Part shown: positions 31,764 to 39,476 of the stretch, one piece after another
How the letters are laid out: each line of letters opens with the position of its first letter
Numbering within the stretch: the stretch's first letter is position 1
Source: Hydrogenothermus marinus
GTDB taxonomy: Bacteria; Aquificota; Aquificia; Aquificales; Hydrogenothermaceae
DNA length: 41,485 nucleotides
Direction: 5' to 3'
Assembly (NCBI RefSeq): GCF_003688665.1
Contig: NZ_REFO01000017.1
Location: 1-41,485 of the forward strand
Translations under genes and position numbers: made by a program
Notes under the pieces: generated by a model
Seen by the model: the letters and a program-made list of their open reading frames with translations, nothing else
The model's database searches: none
What the model was told of the DNA's origin: nothing

Positions 31764-34071
31764 AAACCATCTCCCTTTTCTTTATAAGTCCTAAAGAAAA
31801 TTTATCTATCATTTCCATAAGAAGTTTTTCATAATCTAAGTTCTTAGATAGATTTATAGCATTTTTTCTAAGATTCATATATAAATATTTATTAGTTAAT
31901 AAGTTGTTAATTAAGTTAATATACTCTTTTATATTATTATCTTTTACTATAAATCCATTTATTCCTTGAATAACATTTTCACAAGCTGCACCTTTATCTG
32001 AAACTAAAACAGGAAGCCCACAAGCTAAAGCTTCTAAAACTACATTTCCGAATGTTTCTGTAGTACTTGGAAATACAAATAAATAAGAGGATGCATAAGC
32101 TATAGCAAGTTCCTCTTTATCAAAAAATCCTGTAAATATTATATTTTTTGCTTTTCCTTCTATCTCTTTTCTATAAGGACCATCTCCTACAATAGCAAAT
32201 TTCACATCTTTATTATCCTCAAACTCTTTAGCTATATTTACAAAAACATCTAAATCCTTCTCTTTCGCTACTCTACCTGCATATAAAATAATTTTTTCTC
32301 CATTATAAGTAGGATCATATTTCTTCCAGAACATCTCATCTTTTTTTTCAGGGTTAAATATATTTAGATCTACACCTCTTTTAAATACTAAAATTTTAGA
32401 AGGTTCAACTCCTTTCTCTATTAATTTTTTCTTATTATAGTTTGATGGAGAAAGCACTTTATCTGCATTATTGTAGAATAAAGATAAAAGTTTCCATGAA
32501 TACATATAAGAAAAATGATCATTTGTATATTTTTTTACATACTCTGGAAAATCAGTATGATGAGTAGTTACAAAAGGAATTCCAAGTATTTTTGATATTA
32601 CAAATCCATATAATCCTACTACCCCAGGAGTAGCACTATATATAACATCAAAATTCTCTTTTTCTACATAATCAAGAACTTCTAAAAAGTTAGGAATATT
32701 TATGTTTAGCTCTTTATATTCTGGGATAGGAAATGATATAAGAGGTTTAAAATTTTTTATAAAAGGATCATCTATATTAGAATCATAACTTGTTATAAAG
32801 TTTAGATTTAGATTTTCTTTTTTTGCAATTTCCATTATATTTTGATATGTTCTTGCAACTCCATTTATTTCAAATAATGTATCTGTAAAACATGCAACCT
32901 TTCCTTCATTATAATATTCATTAGTTAGTTTGTTATAAATTTCTTTAGATTTATTTTTTTCATTAGCTCTTTGCCAATAAGTTCCAATATAGAAAGAAAT
33001 AGGTATAAAAGATAAAATACCCATTCCAAGATTTTGTGAGAATTTTTGTAAATCAAATTTTTTCATACTTTTTAAATTTTTTACTATATAAGGAAATAAA
33101 CTATCTATAAAACTATAAATTCTTTTGTGAGGATCTTTTTTCACTTCTTCATAATTCTCACCAATTACAGATCTTATAAAATCTTCTACAGGATTAATAC
33201 CTATTAAAGAATCTAAAAATGAGTAAGATTTCTTTTTTTCTAATCCTTTAGAAAATATTTCATCTCCTAAGTTTTTTAAATCCCCAATATTATATTTTCT
33301 TTTGCTTCCTTCATATGCTATTTTCATTACCATATGTGCAAGTCTTTTTGGAGAACCATGTAATCCTTGAGGAATTGTATTTCCTTTTTCTAAAGCTTTT
33401 TTTAAATCTTCAACAGTTTCCCCTTCTTCTACATATGTATAACCAAGACCTAAATCAAGTCCACCATGATCATCAGAACCACCAGAAAAAGATATAAAAT
33501 CTCTTTTCCTTTTATAAAATCCATATTTATCAGCAAGTTTTAATATATCTTCTTTAGAATATCTTCTTGCTAAATTTACTGTTAATTTAGATGATAAATG
33601 AGATCTTGTTCCATTTAAAACTTCCCAATTATCAAAAAGAAGTAAAAATTTTTCAATATGTTCCGGTTTTAATTTTCCATCCATATCATACAATGGATGA
33701 GCAAGAATATGAGTAATATTGTTTTCTTGTAAATAATCTACAAGTTCATATATATTATGTCTTACATGTTGAATATCTTGATGTATTTTTTCATTTATAT
33801 CAATAGCAATGACATGGACTTTGCAATTATCTTCAGGGAAATATGTTGTAATTTCTTCACTTATAAATGTATTAGGAAGATGAGCTATCTCTAAACAACC
33901 ATCTATAGAATCATGATCTGTAATAGTAAAAAGAGTCATTCCTCTTTCTTTTAAAGTATTGTATAAATCTATAGGATCTGTATAACTCTCATTTATTCCT
34001 ATTTTTTCTGAAAAATAACCAGCAGGTTTATTTGATGCTATTGAATGAAGATGTAGATCTACTTTTATCAT
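31756..34071 (-). CDS. PHP-domain / glycosyltransferase family 4 fusion protein
   Basis: A 771-aa bifunctional-looking protein. Residues 1-265 are a PHP phosphoesterase domain: DLHLHSIASN (5-14) with the first metal His pair, FTITDHDSIDG, ILAHPLYD and FSGGSDDHGG supply the other metal ligands. Residues about 270-390 are a helical linker with a hydrophobic stretch. Residues about 390-765 are a GT4 domain resembling MgtA/SqdX-type lipid glycosyltransferases: FTDTLFEINGVARTYQNI, ILYAGRVAKEKDLDVFV and STTETFGNVVLEALACGLPV. The start ATG at 34071 follows AGGAGGT and lies inside the upstream deacetylase gene by 44 nt. No stop or frameshift separates the two parts. The PHP substrate is unknown. Confidence 0.88.
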   Translation of the reverse strand: MIKVDLHLHSIASNKPAGYFSEKIGINESYTDPIDLYNTLKERGMTLFTITDHDSIDGCLEIAHLPNTFISEEITTYFPEDNCKVHVIAIDINEKIHQDIQHVRHNIYELVDYLQENNITHILAHPLYDMDGKLKPEHIEKFLLLFDNWEVLNGTRSHLSSKLTVNLARRYSKEDILKLADKYGFYKRKRDFISFSGGSDDHGGLDLGLGYTYVEEGETVEDLKKALEKGNTIPQGLHGSPKRLAHMVMKIAYEGSKRKYNIGDLKNLGDEIFSKGLEKKKSYSFLDSLIGINPVEDFIRSVIGENYEEVKKDPHKRIYSFIDSLFPYIVKNLKSMKKFDLQKFSQNLGMGILSFIPISFYIGTYWQRANEKNKSKEIYNKLTNEYYNEGKVACFTDTLFEINGVARTYQNIMEIAKKENLNLNFITSYDSNIDDPFIKNFKPLISFPIPEYKELNINIPNFLEVLDYVEKENFDVIYSATPGVVGLYGFVISKILGIPFVTTHHTDFPEYVKKYTNDHFSYMYSWKLLSLFYNNADKVLSPSNYNKKKLIEKGVEPSKILVFKRGVDLNIFNPEKKDEMFWKKYDPTYNGEKIILYAGRVAKEKDLDVFVNIAKEFEDNKDVKFAIVGDGPYRKEIEGKAKNIIFTGFFDKEELAIAYASSYLFVFPSTTETFGNVVLEALACGLPVLVSDKGAACENVIQGINGFIVKDNNIKEYINLINNLLTNKYLYMNLRKNAINLSKNLDYEKLLMEMIDKFSLGLIKKREMVFA

Positions 34072-34783
34072 AATTAATACCTCCTATTAATTCGCTAAAA
34101 TGAGAACTTTCTCCCCAGTTTTGCATTTTTAAAATAAAAGTTTTTATTAGATTTAATTTTTTACTGCTATTTATATCACAAGGATGAATTGCAAGCCTTA
34201 AGAAATTGAGAAAACTTTTATAAAGTTTAAGTTGAACAGTAAAAGTTCTTACTGATATAGATTCAATAATACCTCTACAACTAAAAGATATTACAGGTGA
34301 AAAGATATATCTATTATTTATTAAATCATATATTCCATATCTAGTAGTTGTAAATTTAAAACCATATTTTTTTAAAAGCTTTATATTTTCTTTTTTTATA
34401 AGCCATGCAGGTGCTATATATCCTTCTGGATATAAATTTATAGAGTTTAAAAGTTTTAAACCTTCTCTTAATCTATTTTCAAACTCTTTTAGTGAGAGAT
34501 TTAAAACCTCCCCCTCCCCTGATGTAAATAATCTATTTTTTATATTAAAGATGTTAACTTTATCTGCTTTATGGTAAAAACCATGAAGTATTATTTCTCT
34601 ATTAGGTATTATATCCTTTAAATAATCTTTAATTTCTAAAATATCTTCTTTATTATGATACTTAGGAATTAATAAAAGAGATATTTTCTTTATTCCTAAA
34701 TCTTCAAGAAAAAATATTATTTTAATAACATTTTCCATATTAGTTTTTGTAATATCATGGATTGATATATTAAATTTTTTCAT
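34028..34783 (-). CDS. DUF2334-like polysaccharide deacetylase family protein
   Basis: The 251-aa protein has the NodB-like pattern in a reduced form: SIHDITKTNM (7-16) with the Asp/His start, EIILHGFYHKADK (about 69-81) with His-x-x-x-His and EGYIAPAWLIKKENIKLLKKYGFK. These fit the DUF2334 deacetylase group, which removes acyl groups from sugars or glycolipids. The C-terminal residues from about 237 overlap the start of the PHP-GT gene, and the tail is Ser/Asn-rich. There is no clear Shine-Dalgarno sequence at ATG 34783. It heads the run to 28108 and may act on the glycan made by the next two genes. Confidence 0.78.
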   Translation of the reverse strand: MKKFNISIHDITKTNMENVIKIIFFLEDLGIKKISLLLIPKYHNKEDILEIKDYLKDIIPNREIILHGFYHKADKVNIFNIKNRLFTSGEGEVLNLSLKEFENRLREGLKLLNSINLYPEGYIAPAWLIKKENIKLLKKYGFKFTTTRYGIYDLINNRYIFSPVISFSCRGIIESISVRTFTVQLKLYKSFLNFLRLAIHPCDINSSKKLNLIKTFILKMQNWGESSHFSELIGGINYDKSRSTSSFNSIK

Positions 34784-34804
34784 ATAGATATATTAATTAT
34801 GTTT

Positions 34805-34833
34805 TATTAAGTTTTTATTAAGATTCTATTAAG
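34805..34833. repeat. Three TATTAAG direct repeats with exact 11-bp period
   Basis: TATTAAG starts at 34805, 34816 and 34827, so each copy is on the same face of the helix. This layout is that of binding sites for OmpR/PhoB-class regulators (known of the family). The array lies between the divergent deacetylase gene and the promoter at 34846, about 50-75 bp upstream of that promoter's predicted start. Confidence 0.85.
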
Positions 34834-34845
34834 TTTTTTTAATTT

Positions 34846-34874
34846 TTGAGAATATTAGATTTAAAGTTTATAAT
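34846..34874 (+). promoter_or_regulatory. Promoter of the small membrane protein-cpoB-uppS-cdsA operon
   Basis: TTGAGA (34846-34851), exactly 17 bp, TATAAT (34869-34874). The predicted start is near 34881, with the TTG start codon of the first gene about 28 nt downstream. The 11-bp repeats lie immediately upstream. Confidence 0.75.
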
Positions 34875-34908
34875 TATTACCTAAGCTAATTTTTAAAAGA
34901 GGGAAAAA

Positions 34909-35106
34909 TTGAAACAAAAGTTAAAAAACCCCTTTACACTTATAATATTATTAATGATAGTTTCTTCTATTCCATTTTTAGCTTTATTTTTTGATAGACT
35001 TTTGTTAAAGCTTAGTTATTCTTCCCTTTTTTATATTGAAATTTTTGCTGCTATAATTTTTATATCAGCAGGATTTATTTTTTCTTATCTTTTTATAAAA
35101 AAATAA
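34909..35106 (+). CDS. Small two-span membrane protein (65 aa)
   Basis: The protein starts at TTG 34909 with AAAGAGGG about 5 nt upstream; the only nearby ATG (34957) would delete part of the first helix. It has a basic N-terminus (KQKLKNPF), a first transmembrane helix (about 8-28), a short loop and a second helix (about 40-62) ending FIKK. I do not recognise the family. It is the first gene of the operon, 15 nt before the lipoprotein gene, with a consensus-like promoter, so it is likely expressed. Confidence 0.65.
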   Translation: MKQKLKNPFTLIILLMIVSSIPFLALFFDRLLLKLSYSSLFYIEIFAAIIFISAGFIFSYLFIKK

Positions 35107-35121
35107 TAGAGGTGGATTAAC

Positions 35122-35814
35122 ATGATTAAAAAAGCTGTTTTGTTTTCAAGTATTATATTTTTAACAACAAGTTGCGTCCAAGATAAAACTGTAATAACTT
35201 TACAAAATCAGATTATAGAGATAAAAAAAGAGGTTAAACAACTAAAAAAACATCAACTTCAATTAGAATCAAAAACAGATGATTTAGCAAATAAATTAGA
35301 TGAAGTTTCTAATAAAGCTACAAAAAATGAATTAGAAATACAAAAATTAAAACTTTCTTATAAACCTCCTAAAAATCCACCTTTAGAAGGACAGGAAAAA
35401 GTAAAAACCCCTCAAAATTCTGAAGATATTTATGACAAAGCTTTAGACCTTTATTATGAAGGAAAATTAGAAGAAGCAAAAAAAGAACTTAAAAGATTTT
35501 TAAATACAAGTAGCAAAGATAGTAAATATTATGATAATGCATTATTTTGGCTTGGACAGATTTATTATACAGAAGGACAGTATGACAAAGCAATTAATAC
35601 TTTTGAAAATTTAATAAATGAATGTGAAACTGGACAATTAAAAGATTGTAATAAAATTCCTGATACCTTATTAAAATTAGCTTATTCTTATCTAAAAATA
35701 GGGGAAAAAGAAAAAGCTATAAAATACTTAAAACAACTTTTAGATAAATATCCAGACAGTGATCAAGCTAAAATAGCAAAGAAAAAATTAGAGGTATTAG
35801 ATGAATCTTTATAA
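35122..35814 (+). CDS. CpoB/YbgF-like lipoprotein with coiled coil and TPR repeats
   Basis: The 230-aa protein has a lipoprotein signal (lipobox LTTSC, Cys18), a coiled coil (about 28-80, with LKKHQLQLESKTDDLANKL) and C-terminal TPR units (about 102-228, LDLYYEGKLEEAKKELKRFL and QYDKAINTFENLI). This order is that of CpoB (YbgF), which links Tol-Pal to peptidoglycan synthesis in proteobacteria; there the N-terminus is usually not lipidated, so assignment is by architecture only. No tol or pal genes are nearby. ATG 35122 follows AGAGGTGG. It overlaps uppS by 14 nt. Confidence 0.8.
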   Translation: MIKKAVLFSSIIFLTTSCVQDKTVITLQNQIIEIKKEVKQLKKHQLQLESKTDDLANKLDEVSNKATKNELEIQKLKLSYKPPKNPPLEGQEKVKTPQNSEDIYDKALDLYYEGKLEEAKKELKRFLNTSSKDSKYYDNALFWLGQIYYTEGQYDKAINTFENLINECETGQLKDCNKIPDTLLKLAYSYLKIGEKEKAIKYLKQLLDKYPDSDQAKIAKKKLEVLDESL

Positions 35815-36496
35815 AATACCTAATCATATAGCAATTATAATGGATGGGAATGGAAGATGGGCCAAAAGAAGAGGACTTCCAAGATATATAGGTCATAGGG
35901 AAGGAGCTAAAGCAGTAGAAAGGGTTATTGATTATGCATTAGAATTTGGCATTAAGTATTTAACACTTTTTGCATTTTCAACAGAAAACTGGGAAAGACC
36001 AAAAGAAGAAGTTGAAGCTATAATGTCTTTACTTATTGAGTATATAAATAAAAAAGTTCCTTACTTAATTGAAAGAGATATAAGACTTAGATTCGTAGGA
36101 AGAAGAGAAGATCTTCCAGATATGATTTTAAATACAGTTGAAGAAGGTGAAAGACTTACAAAAAATGGTAAAAAAATGCAGTTAGTGATAGCTTTAAACT
36201 ATAGTGGGAGAGCAGAAATTGTAGATGCAGTAAATAAAGCTATAAAAGAAGGTAAAGAAATAACAGAAGAAGATTTCCCTAAATTTTTGTATCTTCCAGA
36301 TTTACCTGATCCTGATTTATTGATAAGGACAAGTGGTGAGCAAAGAATATCTAACTTTTTACTTTGGCAGATAGCTTATTCTGAATTTTATTTTACAGAA
36401 GTACTTTGGCCAGATTTTGATAAAGAAGAGTTTTTAAAAGCTTTATATGAGTATCAAAATAGAGAAAGAAGATTTGGAAAGGTTTCAACTCAGTGA
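35801..36496 (+). CDS. uppS: Undecaprenyl diphosphate synthase (isoprenyl transferase)
   Basis: UppS adds eight isopentenyl units in cis to farnesyl diphosphate, giving the carrier lipid for peptidoglycan and O-antigen. The 231-aa protein has the catalytic motif AIIMDGNGRWAKRRGLPRYI (11-30), the GHREGAKAVERV loop, LFAFSTENWERPKEEV and the C-terminal IRTSGEQRISNFLLWQIAYS. Its ATG lies inside the CpoB-like gene (14-nt overlap). The next gene, cdsA, starts with GTG overlapping its stop by 4 nt. This fits the common uppS-cdsA pairing of bacteria. Confidence 0.96.
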   Translation: MNLYKIPNHIAIIMDGNGRWAKRRGLPRYIGHREGAKAVERVIDYALEFGIKYLTLFAFSTENWERPKEEVEAIMSLLIEYINKKVPYLIERDIRLRFVGRREDLPDMILNTVEEGERLTKNGKKMQLVIALNYSGRAEIVDAVNKAIKEGKEITEEDFPKFLYLPDLPDPDLLIRTSGEQRISNFLLWQIAYSEFYFTEVLWPDFDKEEFLKALYEYQNRERRFGKVSTQ

Positions 36497-37251
36497 GTAA
36501 TCTTATAAAAAGAGTTATATCTGCTATAGTTTTAGGTGCTATTGCTATTTTAGGTGTTTTATATTTAAATAAAATAATTTTTTTTATTATTGTATCTATT
36601 GTTTCAGCATTAGCTGGCTGGGAAATTGCAAACTTAATTTCTAAAAAAATAGGAAATATAAATAGTATCTTTTTTTCATTTATTGCTTTTATAAGTAGTT
36701 TGTCTTTATTTTTTATATCTCCTTTTTTATCTATATTAATCATTTTTATTTATGGATTTTATATTGCAAATAAATATTGGAATATTGATTTATTAGCTTA
36801 TATAACTTTTGGATTAGTATATTCTTCTTTTTTTATATCTTCTTTAGGATTTTTATTTGAGATTGATAGATATATACTTTTTATCCTTTTTGCTACTGTA
36901 TGGGCTGGAGATTCTTTGGCTTATTTTATTGGTAAAAATTTTGGTAAACATAAACTTGCCCCAAAACTTTCCCCTAAAAAAACTATAGAAGGTGCTATTG
37001 GAAGTACAGTTGGTTCTTTGTTTTTTGGTGGATTAACCGCTTATTACTTTAATCATTTAGAAGCAATAATTCCTATTTTTATTGGAGCTATATTAATGCA
37101 GATAGGGGATTTATTTGAAAGTTTTATAAAAAGACAGGTAGGTGTTAAAGATTCTTCAAATATAATCCCAGGACATGGAGGTATTCTTGATAGAATAGAT
37201 GGCCTTATATTTGCAAGTGTTACTTTTTTAATTTTTTATCAGATTTATTAA
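36493..37251 (+). CDS. cdsA: Phosphatidate cytidylyltransferase CdsA
   Basis: CdsA makes CDP-diacylglycerol from phosphatidate and CTP, the branch point of phospholipid synthesis. The 252-aa membrane protein has about seven hydrophobic helices. The C-terminal signature is clear: IGDLFESFIKRQVGVKDSSN, then IIPGHGGILDRIDGLIFA. The middle segment WAGDSLAYFIGKNFGKHKLAP is also conserved. The start is GTG at 36493, overlapping the uppS TGA by 4 nt. The tail overlaps the convergent Crp-type regulator gene by 4 nt. Confidence 0.95.
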   Translation: MSNLIKRVISAIVLGAIAILGVLYLNKIIFFIIVSIVSALAGWEIANLISKKIGNINSIFFSFIAFISSLSLFFISPFLSILIIFIYGFYIANKYWNIDLLAYITFGLVYSSFFISSLGFLFEIDRYILFILFATVWAGDSLAYFIGKNFGKHKLAPKLSPKKTIEGAIGSTVGSLFFGGLTAYYFNHLEAIIPIFIGAILMQIGDLFESFIKRQVGVKDSSNIIPGHGGILDRIDGLIFASVTFLIFYQIY

Positions 37252-37931
37252 AGGATTAAATCCTCAAGATAATCTACATCTAAAATCTCTATTTTTCCTC
37301 TTTCTGTATTAACTATACCTTCTTTTTTCCATTTACTAATTACTCTTATAGCTGTTTCTACTGTTGTTCCTGCCATTTCTGCAATATCTTGTCTTGTAAT
37401 AGGTGCTTCTATTATTAAATGTCCATCTTTTTCTTTTCCTATTTTTTTAGATAAATCTAAAAGAAGACTTGCTATTCTTCCTTCTACTTTTTCTGCTGCT
37501 AAACTTTTTAGCCTTTCATAAGCTTCAAGTAATTTTTTAGATGCATCACATGTTATTTTTACTGCTATTGCTGGATATTTTGTTAAAAGTCTTAAAAAGT
37601 CAGTATTTGATATATGAAGAACCTTACTATCCACTAAAGCTTGAGCTGTATAAGTACTTTCTGGTTTTGACTCTCCAAGAACAAGCCACCCAAAAACTTC
37701 CTTTGGTGTAGCAAGTCTAAGAATAACTGTTTTTCCATCTGCAGTTTCTTTTGTTAATTTTATAATTCCATCTACTACTATATATATTCCCGGATTTTCA
37801 TCTCCTTCAAAAAATATATAATCTCCTTTTTTATAATCTTCTTCATAGAAATATTTAGATATCTCTTTTATTTCTTCATCTTTTAATCCTTCAAATAAAT
37901 AAATCTGTTTTAAAAACTCTATTTTATCCAT
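37248..37931 (-). CDS. Crp/Fnr-family transcriptional regulator
   Basis: The protein has an N-terminal cyclic-nucleotide-binding-like beta barrel (about 5-120, EGDENPGIYIVVDGIIKLTK), a dimer helix and a C-terminal HTH_Crp (about 160-215, ITRQDIAEMAGTTVETAIRV). No cysteine cluster typical of FNR is present in the N-terminal segment, so the effector is unknown. The frame opens at ATG 37943 immediately after the MCE gene's stop, but GGAG lies within those codons and ATG 37931 (MDKIEFLK) has the better spacing; 227 aa result. It is the last gene of the 41175-37248 run, so it may respond to or regulate the lipid-transfer gene. Confidence 0.9.
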   Translation of the reverse strand: MDKIEFLKQIYLFEGLKDEEIKEISKYFYEEDYKKGDYIFFEGDENPGIYIVVDGIIKLTKETADGKTVILRLATPKEVFGWLVLGESKPESTYTAQALVDSKVLHISNTDFLRLLTKYPAIAVKITCDASKKLLEAYERLKSLAAEKVEGRIASLLLDLSKKIGKEKDGHLIIEAPITRQDIAEMAGTTVETAIRVISKWKKEGIVNTERGKIEILDVDYLEDLIL

Positions 37932-37943
37932 TTGTTTCTCCAT

Positions 37944-39476
37944 TTATGGTTTTGTTCCTCCTAAGGCTCCTAACATATATTTAAGATAATTATCTGTAAA
38001 TTGAAGTCCACCACCTATATAAAATCCTCTATTTTTTTCAGCAATTAAATCAGAACCACCAAATTTAACAAAAAATGGTGTTTTACCGAATTTATAATAT
38101 ATACCAGCATCAAATTCAGGTTTATCTGTGCCATAAGTTTCATATTCTCTATTAAATTTATAAAGATCTGTTGTAATTCTGAAATTTTTAGTAAACCACC
38201 AATCTAAACCACCTGCTCCTGTATTTTCTTTTAAACCAGCTCTTACCCATAAATTACCATATTTTGTTTCCCATAATCTTCTTGCATACTGAATATCAAA
38301 TAAAATACCATAATCTTTTTTTGTTTCACGTTTTGTGGTACCATTTTGAGTATATTCATTAATTTCACTAATAGAACCATTAGAGTTAGAAAGAAGTCCT
38401 ACATAAATATATCTATCATTTTTAGGGAAAAGAGATACAGATATCCCTGCTTTATCATCTTTATTTCCAGTATGATGTTCTCCATACATAGATATTTCTA
38501 AGTTTGATTCATCTATAATTTTGAATGGTTTTGATATTGATTTAACACCTTCATTTACATTATTATATAAACTATCATCATTTACAAGTTTTCCTACTGT
38601 TCCTTTACCTTTATCTATTTTTGCAAGTATTTTATCTAGCTTTTCTGTTGCTTTTTTTATGTTTTCTAAGGATTTTCTTATATTATCTTTATTTTCTCCA
38701 AGTATATCTTTTGCTTCTTTTGAAGCTACATTCAGATTATCCATTGTTGTAGGTAATTTTTCTTTCAATGTTTTAGTTATTTCTCTTAAAGATGCAACAA
38801 TATCTCTAATATCATTTTTATTATCTGATGTTATTTGATCAAGATTATCTGCTACTTTATCCATTTTTTCAATTAAAGAAGGTAATGTTTCTTTTAAAGA
38901 TGCTGTTATCTGTTGAATATTATCAACTGTTTTCTTTATATTTTTTCTATTTTCTGCTACTAAATATTTTGTTTCAACTGCTAAACTATCTATATCTTCT
39001 ATTAGTTTTTGAAGTCTCCCGTTTCCTATTGCTTGGTTAATATTATCTACAAGCTGTGAGACTTTATTGAATGCTTCATCTGTTGAACCATAAGTAGTTC
39101 CATACTGGATTATTCCGCCTTTTGATAAAACTCCATATTCAGGACTACCTGGTTCTATATAAATATATTTATCCCCCATAAGCCCAAGCATCTTTATATA
39201 AGCTTTTGCATTTTGATATAAAGTTATATCTTTCATAAAACCTATTTTTACTTTTACTTTATTACCTTCTATAGTAATATCATCTACTTTTCCAGCTTTT
39301 ACACCTTTTACAACTACATCTGCCCCTTTTGAGAGGCCGCTAACATCATCAAAATATATATAATAATTAGCTACTGATTTACTAAATCCATTAGATTCAA
39401 AAGTAATTATTAAATATCCTGCTAAAACTGCTGTTAAAAGAACAAAAAGCCCTACTTTTATTGCTATAGTATTCAT
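37944..39476 (-). CDS. MCE (MlaD-family) protein with coiled coil and C-terminal beta-rich domain
   Basis: This 510-aa protein has an N-terminal membrane anchor (about 5-25), one MCE domain (about 37-126, YIYFDDVSGLSKGADVVVKG and YIKMLGLMGDKYIYIEPG), a long coiled region (about 135-320) with the MCE-family motif KGTVGKLVNDDSLYNNV, and a C-terminal domain (about 323-510) of alternating hydrophobic strands (for example YIYVGLLSN, GILFDIQYARRLW, FFVKFGGSD, GFYIGGGLQF). That domain could be an outer-membrane barrel, so the protein might span the periplasm and carry lipids. MlaE, MlaF and MlaC genes are not in the window. Its ATG overlaps the DHQ-synthase stop by one base. Confidence 0.87.
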   Translation of the reverse strand: MNTIAIKVGLFVLLTAVLAGYLIITFESNGFSKSVANYYIYFDDVSGLSKGADVVVKGVKAGKVDDITIEGNKVKVKIGFMKDITLYQNAKAYIKMLGLMGDKYIYIEPGSPEYGVLSKGGIIQYGTTYGSTDEAFNKVSQLVDNINQAIGNGRLQKLIEDIDSLAVETKYLVAENRKNIKKTVDNIQQITASLKETLPSLIEKMDKVADNLDQITSDNKNDIRDIVASLREITKTLKEKLPTTMDNLNVASKEAKDILGENKDNIRKSLENIKKATEKLDKILAKIDKGKGTVGKLVNDDSLYNNVNEGVKSISKPFKIIDESNLEISMYGEHHTGNKDDKAGISVSLFPKNDRYIYVGLLSNSNGSISEINEYTQNGTTKRETKKDYGILFDIQYARRLWETKYGNLWVRAGLKENTGAGGLDWWFTKNFRITTDLYKFNREYETYGTDKPEFDAGIYYKFGKTPFFVKFGGSDLIAEKNRGFYIGGGLQFTDNYLKYMLGALGGTKP

